Shown: positions 1-11,011 of the stretch, in pieces | Numbering within the stretch: position 1 is the stretch's first letter | Layout of the letters: the number at the start of each line of letters is the position of its first letter | Source of the DNA: Diplocarpon mali | Lineage: Eukaryota; Ascomycota; Leotiomycetes; Helotiales; Drepanopezizaceae | Assembly: GCA_024741835.1 (NCBI GenBank) | Contig: JAENRP010000076.1 | Span: 62,001 to 126,000, forward strand | Length of the DNA: 64,000 bases | Direction: 5' to 3' | Translations under genes and position numbers: made by a program | Notes under the pieces: model-generated | Seen by the model: only the letters and a program-made list of their open reading frames with translations | Told to the model about the DNA's origin: nothing | Database searches by the model: none

Positions 1-225
1 GAAGTCCTCGGGGAAACCACCTTGGAAGACCAAGGGCTCGGATACATATCTGAGCTAGAGAGCTAGAGGGCTTCTCATTGGACGGTTCAAATAGGGGCCC
101 TCAAAAGTGCGCGCAAACTACCCCTAAGCGAGCCTGGGTGCCGACTTCACTGAACATAAATATCCCCACTCCCTTTTAAAATCGGACAGGCAGACTTATT
201 TACTTTGATCTGTAGAGAAACCACA

Positions 226-1249
226 ATGTCTGAAAATACACACAAAAACCATTCTCATTGGAAGTTAGCTTCTCTCCTGTACAGTTCTAGCTTTCGGTCG
301 TACACCGAGCGAACATCCAGCACAAGATCTGCTCCTGATCACATTAGATCTGCGATCCATCTGGTTCTCACATTGTACCAGCAGAAGCTAACTGAAAGCC
401 AGCGAGGCAGCTTCAACATACAACTCCCGGTTTGGCAAGACTATCCAGCAGATTATCGAAGAGATCCAAGAGCACCACGAATGGATAGGCGTAGACTGGG
501 TCGAAGAATCTTCCAGCGACGAAGATGCAGAGTCCTCGCCAGCTCCCCACAAGACCGTTCGATTGCTGGATTACGCGTGCGGGACAGGTCTAGTATCACG
601 TGTTGGTTCTCTCCCTCTACCTGCCCAGAATCCGCATCCAGAAGCCACAATGAATGACCGTACGAGCAGGCGCTAGCACCTTATATCACCCAGAGTATCG
701 GGGTAGATCTCACCGAGGGCATGGTCAACGAATACAACACCTCAGCACGCAACCAAGGAATCCCGGAGTCTGAAATGTATGCCGTGCAAGGCAATCTGAT
801 CGACGCTGCCGTTCCCGATCCTCCCGAATTCGCAGGGGAGGAGTTCTTCGACTTCGATATCGCGGCTGTGGGCTTGGGATTCCATCATTTTGACGATCCG
901 GCGTTAGCTGCCAAAAGACTCGCGCAGCGGTTGAAGAAAGGGGGCGTGTTGATGATTGTGGATTTCTTACCGCACTCGCATGTTTCGTAAGCGTCCCAGT
1001 TCCCATAGCAGCATTCCTCCGCAAGGGGTTAACCAGTGAGGCAGCAGCGGCAGCGGTGATCACAGGCCCAAGGCTGCCCACACGGTCACGCACAACGGAT
1101 TCTCTGAAGTGGATGTGAAGAAGATATTTGGAGACGCTGGTCTGGGTGCTAGTTTTGATTACAAGGTTATTGGGAAGGGAATCGTGTTCTCGGACGAGGA
1201 TAAGAAGATGGAGAGGAGTGTGTTCTTCGCCAAGGGAGTGAAGCTGTAG
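226..1249 (+). CDS. Class I SAM-dependent methyltransferase (Methyltransf_11/25, UbiE-like)
   Basis: Four exons join in frame: 226-263, 403-601, 670-986 and about 1045-1249, giving about 252 residues. The introns start GTTAGC, GTTGGT and GTAAGC and end in CAG. Motif I of class I methyltransferases is clear at residues 67-75 (LLDYACGTG). It is followed by an acidic-loop motif (GVDLTEGMV), a motif with FHHFDDP, and a post-motif strand (GGVLMIVDFLP). The N-terminus is His/Asn-rich (MSENTHKNHSHW), as in many fungal members. The family transfers methyl groups from S-adenosylmethionine to small molecules; the substrate cannot be read from sequence. The acceptor of the third intron is ambiguous among several in-phase AGs (1044, 1047, 1053). 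The start ATG has an A-rich upstream context (accacaATG). Gene context gives no pathway. Confidence 0.85.
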
Positions 1250-2890
1250 GCACCAGGGGAAAGTTTCAGTCCTTCGTGTCTCTTCCTAGTTTATGGCTCG
1301 AGAATAAGGTAGATCTCGCTTTCTCCTGACTGGGCGAGCGAAGCACTGAGCACGACAGCTCACACTTTGTTGCAGGTTTCAGAAGAGGAAATGTGGTATA
1401 TGATGAGCTGTATTGTGTATTAAATTACTCACGAGCCCAACCGTATTGAGTAAAACAAAACTGCAAGTCTCCCTTGATCAATTTTCACGCCAGGTAATAC
1501 GAATCTCGCCCAACTCATTTTCTAAGCGATGCCAAGTAAGCAAAGAGAATAGCGAACTCCTGGGCTGTGGAAAAGCTGCAGCCTCGAGTTATTCTCCACA
1601 GCTGCTCAATATTGCACCCATCTAGACCAACCGGCCACAAGTACGCCTCTGCAATGAGAGTCAGGCAGATTTAGGCGCCCCTAAACCCAGCATCCTGTAA
1701 CTGGCGCTTTGCCATACTTATGTTTCATTGCTGTGGATGATATGAGCCCGCATCATAATGGCGAACCTGCGACTTTGGCAAGGAATACAATCGCAATGAG
1801 ACACTGATCCGCGAAGATACTCGAAAAGATGGATGTTCTCAGCTAGATCTGTTCCTGAAACGACGTTCTATTGTGGCCATTCTCTGTATCCGCCACGTTT
1901 GAGTGTTAAGCATCCTTTCTGCAAGAGCCTATTGGCACAATAGAGCATGCCAGCAGGTCAAGCGGGAATAGATCATTCAATCGCCCGCAAGCTGTGTCTC
2001 AGCCAGGCGTATCCTTGGTGACGTGCAGATTCGGATCATCTCTTGAATACCGAAAGTAGGTCCGATGGTACTAGGTCTGGATACGTCCGCAAGAAATGAA
2101 GGGGGGCTACATAGAGTTGCAGGCTGGAATTCGAATTAGAGTATCAAGCGGCAAAGTTTGCGACAGAGTATCGCACTCGCACCGCAATGGCAGCCAATTC
2201 TAAGCTGGCTTGCGACTTCTTCCAAACTCTTGGTAACTCAGAAAGACGACAACGACAGCTGATAGCGGCGCTGATTTCCGTAGATTGTGGCGTATCATAC
2301 TTTAGTTGTAGAATAACCTCGGCCTACTGCCAACGCAAAGCCTGTAGAGAAAGCTCATGATTACAGCAACATTCTTACGCGCGAAAACGAAAGAATCAAA
2401 GACCACACTGGAAATAATGACTGGTAAGCAGAACGCTGTAGAACGAGGGTAGTATGTCGGGAAATATTGAGCTGAACGAAAACATGATTGCCATCCAGGA
2501 GATACCCACATGCCGAAAAGCTCGGATTTTGCAGAACTTGTGGCATTAAATATAACCATTTCGGACTCGACAGTCGAGTTTGTGCTATGAAGTGTAGAGC
2601 TTATCTGAAGTCCTATGGAACATCCAGAGTAGCGGGTATACATATTCGTACTTCTACGTAGCCATTCCATAGTAGATTTGTATCTTGTGGACATTATTCC
2701 CGGGCTGCGATGAATTCGTGCATCGATTGGTCTCCGGGGTGTATATGCGTGCATCATTGCAGCAGCGTCCCAACTGTGTGTCTGAAAGACTCTTGACCTT
2801 CTCTTCTTTTAGCTACCTCTCCCCGGGGGTCACTCTCCAGGCTTATCCTGGTGTTTCCGGAAGCTTCGTATCTCCTGTTCCTACCATCCA
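1250..2890. other. Intergenic region, no gene seen
   Basis: About 1.6 kb between the methyltransferase and a convergent small gene. Only short open frames without recognisable protein content occur here, on both strands. No repeats or RNA genes were recognised. Confidence 0.5.
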
Positions 2891-3234
2891 TCACCTTCGC
2901 CTCTCCTGTCCTTGCATACTCTCCTCTCTCGTTACTCCGTTAGCCCTCAGTTCCAGCTCCTTGAGCTTCTTCTCGAGTCCTAGCCTCTTGGCTACCAGTC
3001 CACATCGTTGTTCCTCAAGCTGAGCGATCCTTTCCTCGGCGGTAGCTTCGCGCGATTTCGCTGCTTTCTAGACGCCTCATCAGTGCCTTACGCCATACAC
3101 CTCAAGGAGACACGTACCTGCTTGGTCTCAGACTGAGTCTTCAAGCCAGCTCCATACCAGGTTCCAGCAACCGTCACGGCAGCAATTGCACCCGTCCAGA
3201 CAATCCGGCGAATTTTTTGTTGTTGCGCAGACAT
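2891..3234 (-). CDS. Small single-pass membrane protein with C-terminal coiled coil, function unknown
   Basis: Two exons on the minus strand, 3118-3234 and 2891-3067, with a GTACGT...CTAG intron, give 97 residues. Residues about 8-30 form a hydrophobic stretch (IVWTGAIAAVTVAGTWYGAG) preceded by basic residues, which fits a single transmembrane helix. After the intron the protein is highly charged (E-A-T-A-E-E-R-I-A-Q-L-E-E-Q..., then K-K-L-K-E-L-E-L) and should form a coiled coil. The W-Y-G-A-G-L-K-T pattern after the helix is like that of small conserved fungal proteins that I believe are mitochondrial, but I cannot name a family. The start ATG is the first in the exon (ATG TCT GCG CAA). A second small gene lies 168 bp upstream on the same strand. 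Confidence 0.65.
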
Positions 3235-3401
3235 CATACTATTGTCCCATGGGACCTCGATATTAATCGCCAGCTCATAAGGCCCCACTGGCCATACTTA
3301 AGATGGTTGTTGTGTTCTGGTCTGCGAGAGTCGTTGTGAAAAGTTGACCACCGATTGATTGCTGGATGCTGCACGGGGACTCGCCAAATCCTGCGGACCT
3401 C

Positions 3402-3680
3402 TCACCCCCAAAACTCCCTCCAAACCCTCTCCGCCAACCTATTCTTCAGCGCCCGGCCTTCCTGCCCTTTCCTCCTCACTTCGTCCTGTTCTGCCCCGCG
3501 AGAGTATTTCCAAGGCCGCAGCTCTGTAATCAGGCTTTCCGTCGATGTGGACGAGGAAAATGAGCTCCACGAGGTGCGCCGCAGCAGCGTTGGATCCGCT
3601 CGTTGATCCGCTGCGGGCGGGGCTGAACCGGTGATGACGCTCAGAGAAGAGGTGAGTAAGCGCCGTGCAGCGTCTGCCAT
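3402..3680 (-). CDS. Small basic protein, possibly mitochondrial, unknown function
   Basis: An uninterrupted minus-strand frame of 92 codons starts at an ATG (3680) and ends in TGA (3402). The N-terminus (MADAARRLLTSSLSVITGS) has the Arg/Ser/Leu composition of a mitochondrial presequence. The C-terminal third is a charged helix ending in R-V-W-R-E-F-W-G. I do not recognise the family. It sits just upstream of another small minus-strand gene and diverges from the SHB17-like gene, with 423 bp between the two starts. The composition argues for a real gene, but there is no motif, so an accidental open frame is not excluded. Confidence 0.4.
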   Translation of the reverse strand: MADAARRLLTSSLSVITGSAPPAADQRADPTLLRRTSWSSFSSSTSTESLITELRPWKYSRGAEQDEVRRKGQEGRALKNRLAERVWREFWG

Positions 3681-4103
3681 TTTATTTCCTCAGTTGCTTG
3701 CTATCACGTCTTTCTATGAAGATGTTTCTTATGCGGACCCTTCAGTAAGAGATGAACACATACAAGAGAAGGGCGAAGGCTTTATTCTTGACAGGGTACA
3801 AAGACTGAACTATTCATCCCATTATTGCGCCCACTCGGCGCATCAAAACAGCCCTGACCGCTGGAGTGGGGCTTGCCCATTTCATCGAGACCCCACGACC
3901 GCTCGTCTCTGTTTCAAGCTGCATTTCAAACAACGGCGCTTCTTTACTTTGATTCCTGACACTACGGTGTGACTGAGTATCAGACAATACGAACCTGAGT
4001 CTTTGAGGACGGCGAATCTTGCACCCGTGTCCCTTGCAATTAAGCGATCTGAGTTGCTGTCCGGTCATAGAGGGGTAGTTCGAGCCGGACAAAGAAAATA
4101 AAT
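3681..4103. promoter_or_regulatory. Divergent intergenic region upstream of the SHB17-like gene
   Basis: 423 bp lie between the starts of a minus-strand small ORF and the plus-strand phosphatase. If both are genes it would hold both promoters. No specific element was recognised. Confidence 0.35.
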
Positions 4104-5068
4104 ATGGCTACCCCAAGAGTTTTTATCATTCGCCATGGTGAGACAGAGTGGTCTTTGAATGGTAGGCACACGGGAATTTCTGATATTCCCTTGACTGCCA
4201 ATGGAGAGAAGAGAATTATTGCAACAGGGAGAGCGTTGGTTGGAGATGATCGGTTGATCGTTCCCAAGAATTTGGCCCATATGTTAGTGTTTTTTCCTCC
4301 ATTCACCTCCATAATTCTTGAATTAGATGGATGTAAATTCTAAGTCTCAACCAGATACGTCTCGCCTCGAAAGCGTGCCCAGAGAACCCTTGAACTCCTC
4401 TACTTAGGCTGCAGAGTCAAGCTCCCTTGGCAAGAGAGACGATCTCACGGCGACGAGGGCATTCGCACTGAAGCCGATGTTCAAATAACCGAAGATATCC
4501 GCGAATGGGACTATGGAGACTACGAGGGTATCACTAGTCCGGAAATCAAGGAGATGAGGAAGAATGCCGGGCTAGCGCCGTGGGATATTTGGCGTGATGG
4601 GTGTCCGGGTGGAGAGTAAGTCCTCTCTAACTCCGTCTTTAGTTGCGCAGAAAATGGAGCACGTGGTAGTGCAATTAGTTTTGATATGGAAACTTACACC
4701 AAATTAGGTCTCCCGAGCAAGTAACCTACCGGCTCGACCGGCTCATCAAAGAAATCCGCGAGAAGTACCATGCACCCGTCATCGGCAAGTCCAAAGGCAG
4801 CTCACCTCCAGGCGATGTCTTGCTCGTTGCCCACGGCCACATTTTGCGCGCTTTCGCCATGCGCTGGGCAGGCAAGACACTGCAGGATGGACCGGCCTTC
4901 TTGCTTGAAGCTGGCGGTGTTGGAACGCTGAGCTACGAGCATCATAGTCTCGATGAGCCGGCGATCTTACTGGGTGGTGGATTCATGGTTGATGCAGTGG
5001 AGAAAACGGAGGAGCTGAACCAGAACCAGAACCAGACGGAGAGGAAGGGGTTTTTGGAGAAGAAATAG
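4104..5068 (+). CDS. SHB17: Sedoheptulose-1,7-bisphosphatase-type histidine phosphatase
   Basis: Three exons, 4104-4282, 4355-4615 and 4708-5068, give 266 residues. Introns are GTTAGT...CCAG and GTAAGT...TTAG. The histidine phosphatase signature RHGETEW is at residues 10-16, with H11 the expected phospho-acceptor. The second active-site region is VAHGH with H189. Further hallmarks shared with yeast Shb17 are [10 protein letters not shown] (about 109-118), [10 protein letters not shown] (about 138-147), and a C-terminal FLLEAGG then [11 protein letters not shown]. Yeast Shb17 hydrolyses sedoheptulose-1,7-bisphosphate and feeds riboneogenesis in the cytosol; that function is transferred by homology. 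The C-terminus ends in an Asn/Gln-rich charged tail that looks lineage specific. Length is close to the yeast protein. Confidence 0.9.
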
Positions 5069-7497
5069 GGGGAGACTATGTAGGGAAGCAAGAGAATGGT
5101 GGATGTGGATGTGTCGGTATGTGTACAAACCTGTAAGCGAACGTGCATAGACATAATATTACTGCATCCACACCTGTGCCTTCACGCCAAACATGACACT
5201 CACCCAGCTATGAAGCCAAGTCATCTCTCAAACAGCCGGCCACTGAAACGAGCCACACTGCACCGCTCCCGCTTAGGAGTAAACATTGGGCGTGTGCATA
5301 CCTGTGTGTCTTCCCATCGCGGGCACCCACCCATGTATCACGCACCGCCCCTATCAAACACATCCCAAAATGGCAAGTGTAGGATCGCGACATGCAACAA
5401 AACTTTCGTCTTGCCACGGCGCATCGCAGACACTAGGTCGGTATCTCTCCCGGGGATTGTTAACAGACCGGCATCCCGTTGGTAGCCTTGATCTGATTCC
5501 ATCCCGCTGCGCATACACTCCTCTTCGGACCCATCCCTCCTTGTAACGAGCGTACACAACACCAAAGACCAGAATCCGGACTGTGCTCTGGCGAGATTGG
5601 TTGGAGGGGAAAGTGTGTAAATGCAGGAGCTGCCTGGATATGTATCTCTCTCTCTCTGCCCCTCTCTCTGCCCCTCTCTCTGCCTCTCTCTCTGTCTCTC
5701 TCTCTCTCTCTCTCGCGGAAGCACTACTAGGTACGAGCATATCACCCGAGGCGGGGCAGTGTCTGGAAACTGGGCGAGCAACGGGATGCCGAAGCAACGA
5801 AGCGAGAGTGCCCTCAAAGGGGTGGTGTGCATGGGAACTATTCCTTCATTGCATTGGCTCGATAGAGCACATGTACACTATTGTACTGAGTATATGCGTG
5901 TCGTTCGGACAAAAAGCAAAACGGGCTGATCAGTGGCGGTAAAAGGGGGGAAAAGAGTGGTGCTTTGTTGTTACTAGTACTAGGGTGGTGGAGGAGGGTG
6001 CTTGTGTAAGATACTTGCTTTTCCTACCAAATGCTGCAACAAGTCGCTTAAGCGAGAGCTTGGTGCTCAGGGGGCGCATTGCTACTCCAGTCAAGGCGGG
6101 ATTTCAAATAGGTACCTACTATACACAAACGACACGACCCTTTCACCGCTACAGTTACTAGAATACAATAGTACCAGCAGCGCATCCTCGGCGACTCTTG
6201 TGAAGCTTGCAAGTTCTACTGACGAGCCAACTAGAAACCACCTTATGGACACAGAGTAGACTCCAGAAGAAGTACGCGTTAAGAAACTGTTCTTATGTGT
6301 AATTTCTTCTCTCGGCCCTGGGAAGTACTGTTAACCATAGAATGACAGTAGAGGGAAAATGTTGGTCGGTCGCGATGCTTTGATACAAGTAGACACTGAC
6401 GCGGGTGTGGCAGCTTACATCGTCTACTCGATGGAGATGCTCTTCACAGGCCCAGGTGTCAGATCCATTTCGCCACAATGGCAGCGTTCTGTGGTAAGCG
6501 GCGGTTGATGTCCCTCTCTTGTGAAGAGGGTATAAGTGACGCAATCTGGTAACTCGAACTACGGGATGCGTTGAACATTTCCACGATCCAGCTCATTCGC
6601 GCTCGGTAGTGGTCGTCGGTTCCGCGTCTGCTATGCTACTCAAGGGGCAGGATTAATGGAAGTATGTTTAAGTGGCAGATGAAAGCCGCTGTCAGGGTGG
6701 GGCTCTGTTCCCCCAGCAGCTGGTGGCGAGTATTTGATGCATGAAAGGAGAGCCGCCGATATGATCGTAGCTCATTAGCGAAACTTGGCTTTGAAGCACA
6801 CTCACGCACTACCCGCTACAATAGACGGCATTCTCGTTGGGTGATATAAGTTGGAATCGGATGATAACTTTGGCCTGCTGTCCTTGACAGTGTTATTGAC
6901 AGGGGCTCGGTTCAGTATCGCAAGGCGATCATGCAAGACAATTGCCAAACGAGTGATCACTCCTGCCGATTTGTGCTTGGACTCAGTAATGTTCGACAAC
7001 AGTACCTGTTGCGGTCTTGATCTTGTGGAGGAGCGAGCCAATTACTCGACAAGGATGATCAAAGTCAAGTCACACTTTTTCGTTCTTGTCATCTCTCGAG
7101 GAATTGACCAGCAAGTACCCACCCCCTTTTTTCAATGGGCTGCAAATATGGAACATTGATCCCCAGGTGTAAGTGAGCTTTTGGTCAGTCAAAGTCTATG
7201 GAACGGAGATGCCCACATTTACAGCTCAAAAAAAGGGAGTACGTTCCTCGGGTAAGTCTCGAGGCTTGGCATCTACTATACTGTACAATGCACACATCTC
7301 ATCTCCCTCGCATGAGAGACATATCCATGATCGTGACGGGCCTGGCCAAATATTAAAGATTGACCCCGGTATATGATTCTCAAGGACAGCACGATGCACT
7401 AATATCGGCTCGCATTACTAATTTTGCAACGTCGACTTCGACTGCCCATAACCATCTCGAGTGATAAATCATTCCACAAGAAAGTCAACAATGCTCG
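5069..7497. other. Intergenic region with a CT microsatellite
   Basis: About 2.4 kb without a convincing gene. It contains a CT-rich microsatellite near 5644-5714. Open frames here are short, overlap on several strands and show no domains. Confidence 0.45.
5644..5714. repeat. CT-dinucleotide microsatellite with interruptions
   Basis: A run of TC dinucleotides is broken by GCCC, GCC and G interruptions in a roughly 12-14 base period. Read on the minus strand it produces an artificial Arg/Glu-repeat open frame, which is not a gene. Confidence 0.9.
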
Positions 7498-8503
7498 ATG
7501 TCGCTTTGCGGATTGCGCAGACCCCCGCCTCTGCGTCGGAGACGTGAGGTCAAGATAGACAAGGGAAAAGACACGGAAAAAGCTCCTCCTGACGAGAAAC
7601 ACGAACCTGACTTGCTTGACGCCAGCAAGGAGCCAACCTTAGATCAAAGCGATCTATTACACAGACCCTCAGCCAACTTCGAATGGGCGCGAACGGACCG
7701 ACTGAGCACCATTCTGGAAAACCTGGAAGACAGCGACATTCGAAGGGACGGAAGTTTGGACCATCCTCAAACACCTCTCAGGCCTACTCCTCAACAGCTG
7801 CCGAGGAAAGCACGAGTAATCCGACCGCGTGTGAAAAGGACTCGTTTTGTGGAACACATCTCAAGCCCAGGAAATATCTCGAAGCAGTACCGCCAGAAAT
7901 TAATGTTGACCATGTCCGATCGCAGGACGCCAGAGACTCCGCGGCCAATTGCGACGCCGCCAAGAGAGGTAAGCTGGCCGTTTGATTTGTGCGAGTGCTG
8001 CATGGAGTGTGCAAGGAAGCTGATGGCGGATCTCAAAGCTCGATTTGATAGCATACATTGACAAATCTCTCGTCTTCGAACAATTCACCACAAACGACGC
8101 GTGGGAACTCGGGTCTGCGCTGCGGAGTCGTCTGCTACCCATCCCTACGCCGGTCGTGATCAACATCGCCCTCGCGAACCAGAATCAAGTTTTGTTCCAC
8201 ACATGTACGCATCCGGGCGTGATGCCCGAGAATGAAAATTGGGTCCAGAGGAAGAGGAAGACAGTACTGAGATGGGGATGTAGTACGTGGTATATGCATT
8301 GCAAATTCGACGGCGATGAGTTCGCATTCAGGGACAAATACGGCTTGGGCAATAGCGCGGGAGAATATGCCATCCATGGTGGCGGGGTGCCAATTAGAGT
8401 GACAGGCGTCGAGGGAGTCGTAGCTGTTGTTGTTGTGAGTGGGCTGAAGCAACATGAGGACCATGGGGTAATTGTTGAGGTTATACGAGACTTGTACTAT
8501 TGA
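7498..8503 (+). CDS. UPF0303 / HbpS-like (DUF967-type) domain protein with N-terminal extension
   Basis: Two exons, 7498-7968 and 8039-8503, are joined by a 70-nt intron (GTAAGC...CTGATG...AAAG), giving 311 residues. The C-terminal exon carries the complete UPF0303 domain: LVFEQFTTNDAWELG, then VVINIALANQNQVLFHT, VQRKRKTVLRWG, AIHGGGVPI and VSGLKQHEDH. This is the family of yeast YBR137W, related to haem-binding/degrading HbpS proteins. Family members are usually about 160-190 residues. Here a Pro/Arg/Asp-rich, probably disordered segment of about 155 residues precedes the domain. The intron choice restores LDLIAYIDKSLVF at the usual domain start. The start ATG is the first in frame after a stop at 7465; an additional upstream exon is possible. 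Confidence 0.75.
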
Positions 8504-9976
8504 CGAGGGCTGATATTGATATGGAGCATGGTGGACAGCGCTTAGCGTTGCATAAAATTATACATGTACAGTACGCGACGGGTACTACAGGAATTGAACA
8601 GCGCAATTCTTTGTACTCCAACACAATTCGCTAACGATTGTTAGGAGTCTAATGATGATCATGTGAATGCCAGTGATTATTAATTTGTTACTCTGCCAGT
8701 TCTTTGAGGCATGCTGCCCTCCAATGGTTTTTCCCCGATGTCTGGGCTGTGAAGTACTCAGTCCATATCTGCTCCCCAGATCATATTTACTATCGTTACT
8801 CGTCTGCCTGTGACGATATCCGTTCTGGCGAATCATTTTTTAGTCTGTTCTTCTGATCATTCCCAAGCGCCGCAGGAAACCAAATTATACAAGGCTTACA
8901 TATATATATATTTGAAAACGTGTGTCTTGACAAGTCCACCGTCTCCTGAAACTATCGTCCGAGAACTTCCTCTCACTAGTCATGTAATTCCATGGATTTC
9001 GAAAAGTGTGCAAGGCCGCCTATCCTGCGTTCCCAGTTTCCCAGGTAGGGATTTCCCATAGCCTTCTACCTATCTTGAAGCTCTGAATCCCAAATCACAG
9101 TACCCTATTTCTATCTCGTTTGCTATTGGATTTGACAGAATCTAAAGGTGTAGATTCTGAGTTCTATGGAGCTGTAGGAGTATATATACAAGGTATGATT
9201 ACATAAGCATAATCTCCAATCCTTATATATTCTAACAGGATTATCCGCAATGACATGTATACTTCACAGCTCATTATAGCAGTCCTTAACATCTTGCTCT
9301 CAATCTCAGCCACAACCATCTCCTCAATATCAAAGACTCGCTCCACAAGCTCGTACAAGATCTCTTTCGAGTCTCCCTCAAACGACACCGTCATCGGCTA
9401 AGGGCAGCCGATCGTCTTCTCGAAAGGGATTGCGAGAGCGGTCTTACGCTCGGAGACAGGGACTTCACCGTGGAGAACAAAATAAGTTGCTTTCTCTACT
9501 ACGAAGGCATGGCGCAGGGCACGCCGATCGTCTGTGGGTTGTTTCTCGAGGAACAGTGTTTATTCGATTAGCTGGCCAGGCTCTTGATCCCGTCATTGGT
9601 CGCGTGCCTCATCACAAGCTTTTCAGTTTTATGCAGAGAGGAAGACGACCCGACATTTATTGAATGAGCCAGCGGTACTTTAAAGTTGCAAGCGTTGTAG
9701 TTAAATTGGATACAGAAAAAGGGAGGGGGGAGAGGGCAGTAATAATTTCTGCTTTTACACAACTCGGCCTCCATCATCTTACCAGACCTGATCGACTTTA
9801 AAACACGGATATCTGGAAAGTGTATTGCGGAACTATTCTCATAAGTTTTTGTGGGTTAACAAACGGCACTCTATACTCTGCGGCCCTATTAACATACATT
9901 CTGAACTGTGTAAGTGCAAAGAAACTCGAGCACACGTTTTTGCTGGTGTTTGGCCAACCTCGTCTTTGCCACTACT
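8504..9976. other. Intergenic region, one possible gene fragment
   Basis: About 1.5 kb without a supported gene. A minus-strand fragment around 9200-9530 has codon-like composition and is listed separately. AT-rich sequence with a short TA repeat occurs near 8901. Confidence 0.4.
9221..9530 (-). pseudogene. Possible gene remnant, unidentified
   Basis: On the minus strand, a frame reading TYFVLHGEVPVSERK...FEKTIGCP is followed in the same frame by one stop (TAG) and then PMTVSFEGDSKEILYELVERVF. Codon choice on both sides of the stop looks coding. No start, no splice sites and no family could be recognised. It may be a decayed gene or chance. Confidence 0.25.
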
Positions 9977-11011
9977 TCAATGCCAGTATTTCCCACTGAT
10001 CCCCTTTACCTTCTCCCACCCGGCATCTAGTGCTTCGACCACCTCCTGCGGCAATGGTCTCATGTCGTCCAGCAACCTCATATTCTCCTCCATATGCCTC
10101 GTCGAACTGGCACCAATAATAATCCCATCTCCGTTCTCTTTCCTTAGTAAACTGTGATGGTTCATCCATCGTAGCGCACACTCTGCCTCGCTCAAGCCAT
10201 GTTTCTTTGCCGCCGGTCTCAGAATATCCAATGCATCAAAGTACGCATCGTTCCAGTACCTCGCTCTATACATTTTACCTTGCCACTTCGACGGGTCGAA
10301 CCTCGATCCCTCTTCGATCGATCCGTCTGTAGTATCTCGCTGATACCTGTCCGTGAGGTAGCCTCCAGCGAGCGGGTTGTAGTTGTAGAATCCCATACCA
10401 TACTTCCTCAAGCAAGGAAACAACTCTGGCTCGACGCTTCTGTGCAGGGCGTTATAGACACCCTGGTAGACGCTCGGCATTACATAGCCCTCCCTCTTGC
10501 AGATCTCACAAATCTGGGCCACCTCCCAAGCCATGTAGTTCGAGATTGCAAATCTCGTAAACAAGCCATCTTTATACAGTTCATTGACAGCGTTCAATGT
10601 AACTTCATAAGGCGTTGTTCGATCCGGGCCATGCAGGTACCACATGTCAACCTTGTCGGCCTTGAGAGCCTTCAAGCTGTCCATGAGATTCTGTCTGAGA
10701 TGCTCGGACGTATGTCGCCATCCTTCCTCGGGTGCATTGCTCTTAGACATGTTCCGGCCGGCCGTCGGATAGTACTTCGTGTCCATGGCCAGACCGCGTT
10801 TCTTCCAGTCTAGATCTCCAAGGAACTCTTCAGAGCTACCTTCGCCATAAAAGCGGGCCGTGTCTATTTCGTTGTGTCCGTGTGCTTGAAATAAATCGAG
10901 AATAGCAGAGCAGTCTGAGATATTGTGGACGCGGGCTTGCTCTGTGCCCTCACGGCCAAAAGTCATGGCGCCGAAAATGACATTGACGGCAGATCTCTGA
11001 GAGGAAGTCAT
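9977..11011 (-). CDS. Aldo/keto reductase, AKR7 (aflatoxin aldehyde reductase)-like
   Basis: A single-exon gene of 344 residues. The ATG at 11011 (MTSSQRSAVN) is chosen over an in-frame GTG further upstream because eukaryotic genes use ATG and the AKR fold begins directly after (VIFGAMTFG). The catalytic tetrad fits D50, Y55 (EIDTARFYGEGSS), K79 (MDTKYYP) and H127 (MWYLHGPD). YNPLAGGYLTDRY and GIIIGASS are the cofactor-side motifs of this NADPH-dependent (beta/alpha)8 family. AKR7 enzymes reduce dialdehydes and other reactive carbonyls in the cytosol; the exact substrate is unknown. The next gene upstream on the same strand is the intradiol dioxygenase, 1.6 kb away. No frameshift or truncation is seen. 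Confidence 0.9.
   Translation of the reverse strand: MTSSQRSAVNVIFGAMTFGREGTEQARVHNISDCSAILDLFQAHGHNEIDTARFYGEGSSEEFLGDLDWKKRGLAMDTKYYPTAGRNMSKSNAPEEGWRHTSEHLRQNLMDSLKALKADKVDMWYLHGPDRTTPYEVTLNAVNELYKDGLFTRFAISNYMAWEVAQICEICKREGYVMPSVYQGVYNALHRSVEPELFPCLRKYGMGFYNYNPLAGGYLTDRYQRDTTDGSIEEGSRFDPSKWQGKMYRARYWNDAYFDALDILRPAAKKHGLSEAECALRWMNHHSLLRKENGDGIIIGASSTRHMEENMRLLDDMRPLPQEVVEALDAGWEKVKGISGKYWH

Noticed and set aside
5338..5832. Minus-strand ORFs with long Arg/Glu repeats
   Set aside because: They are produced by translating the CT microsatellite at 5644-5714 and have no other protein content.
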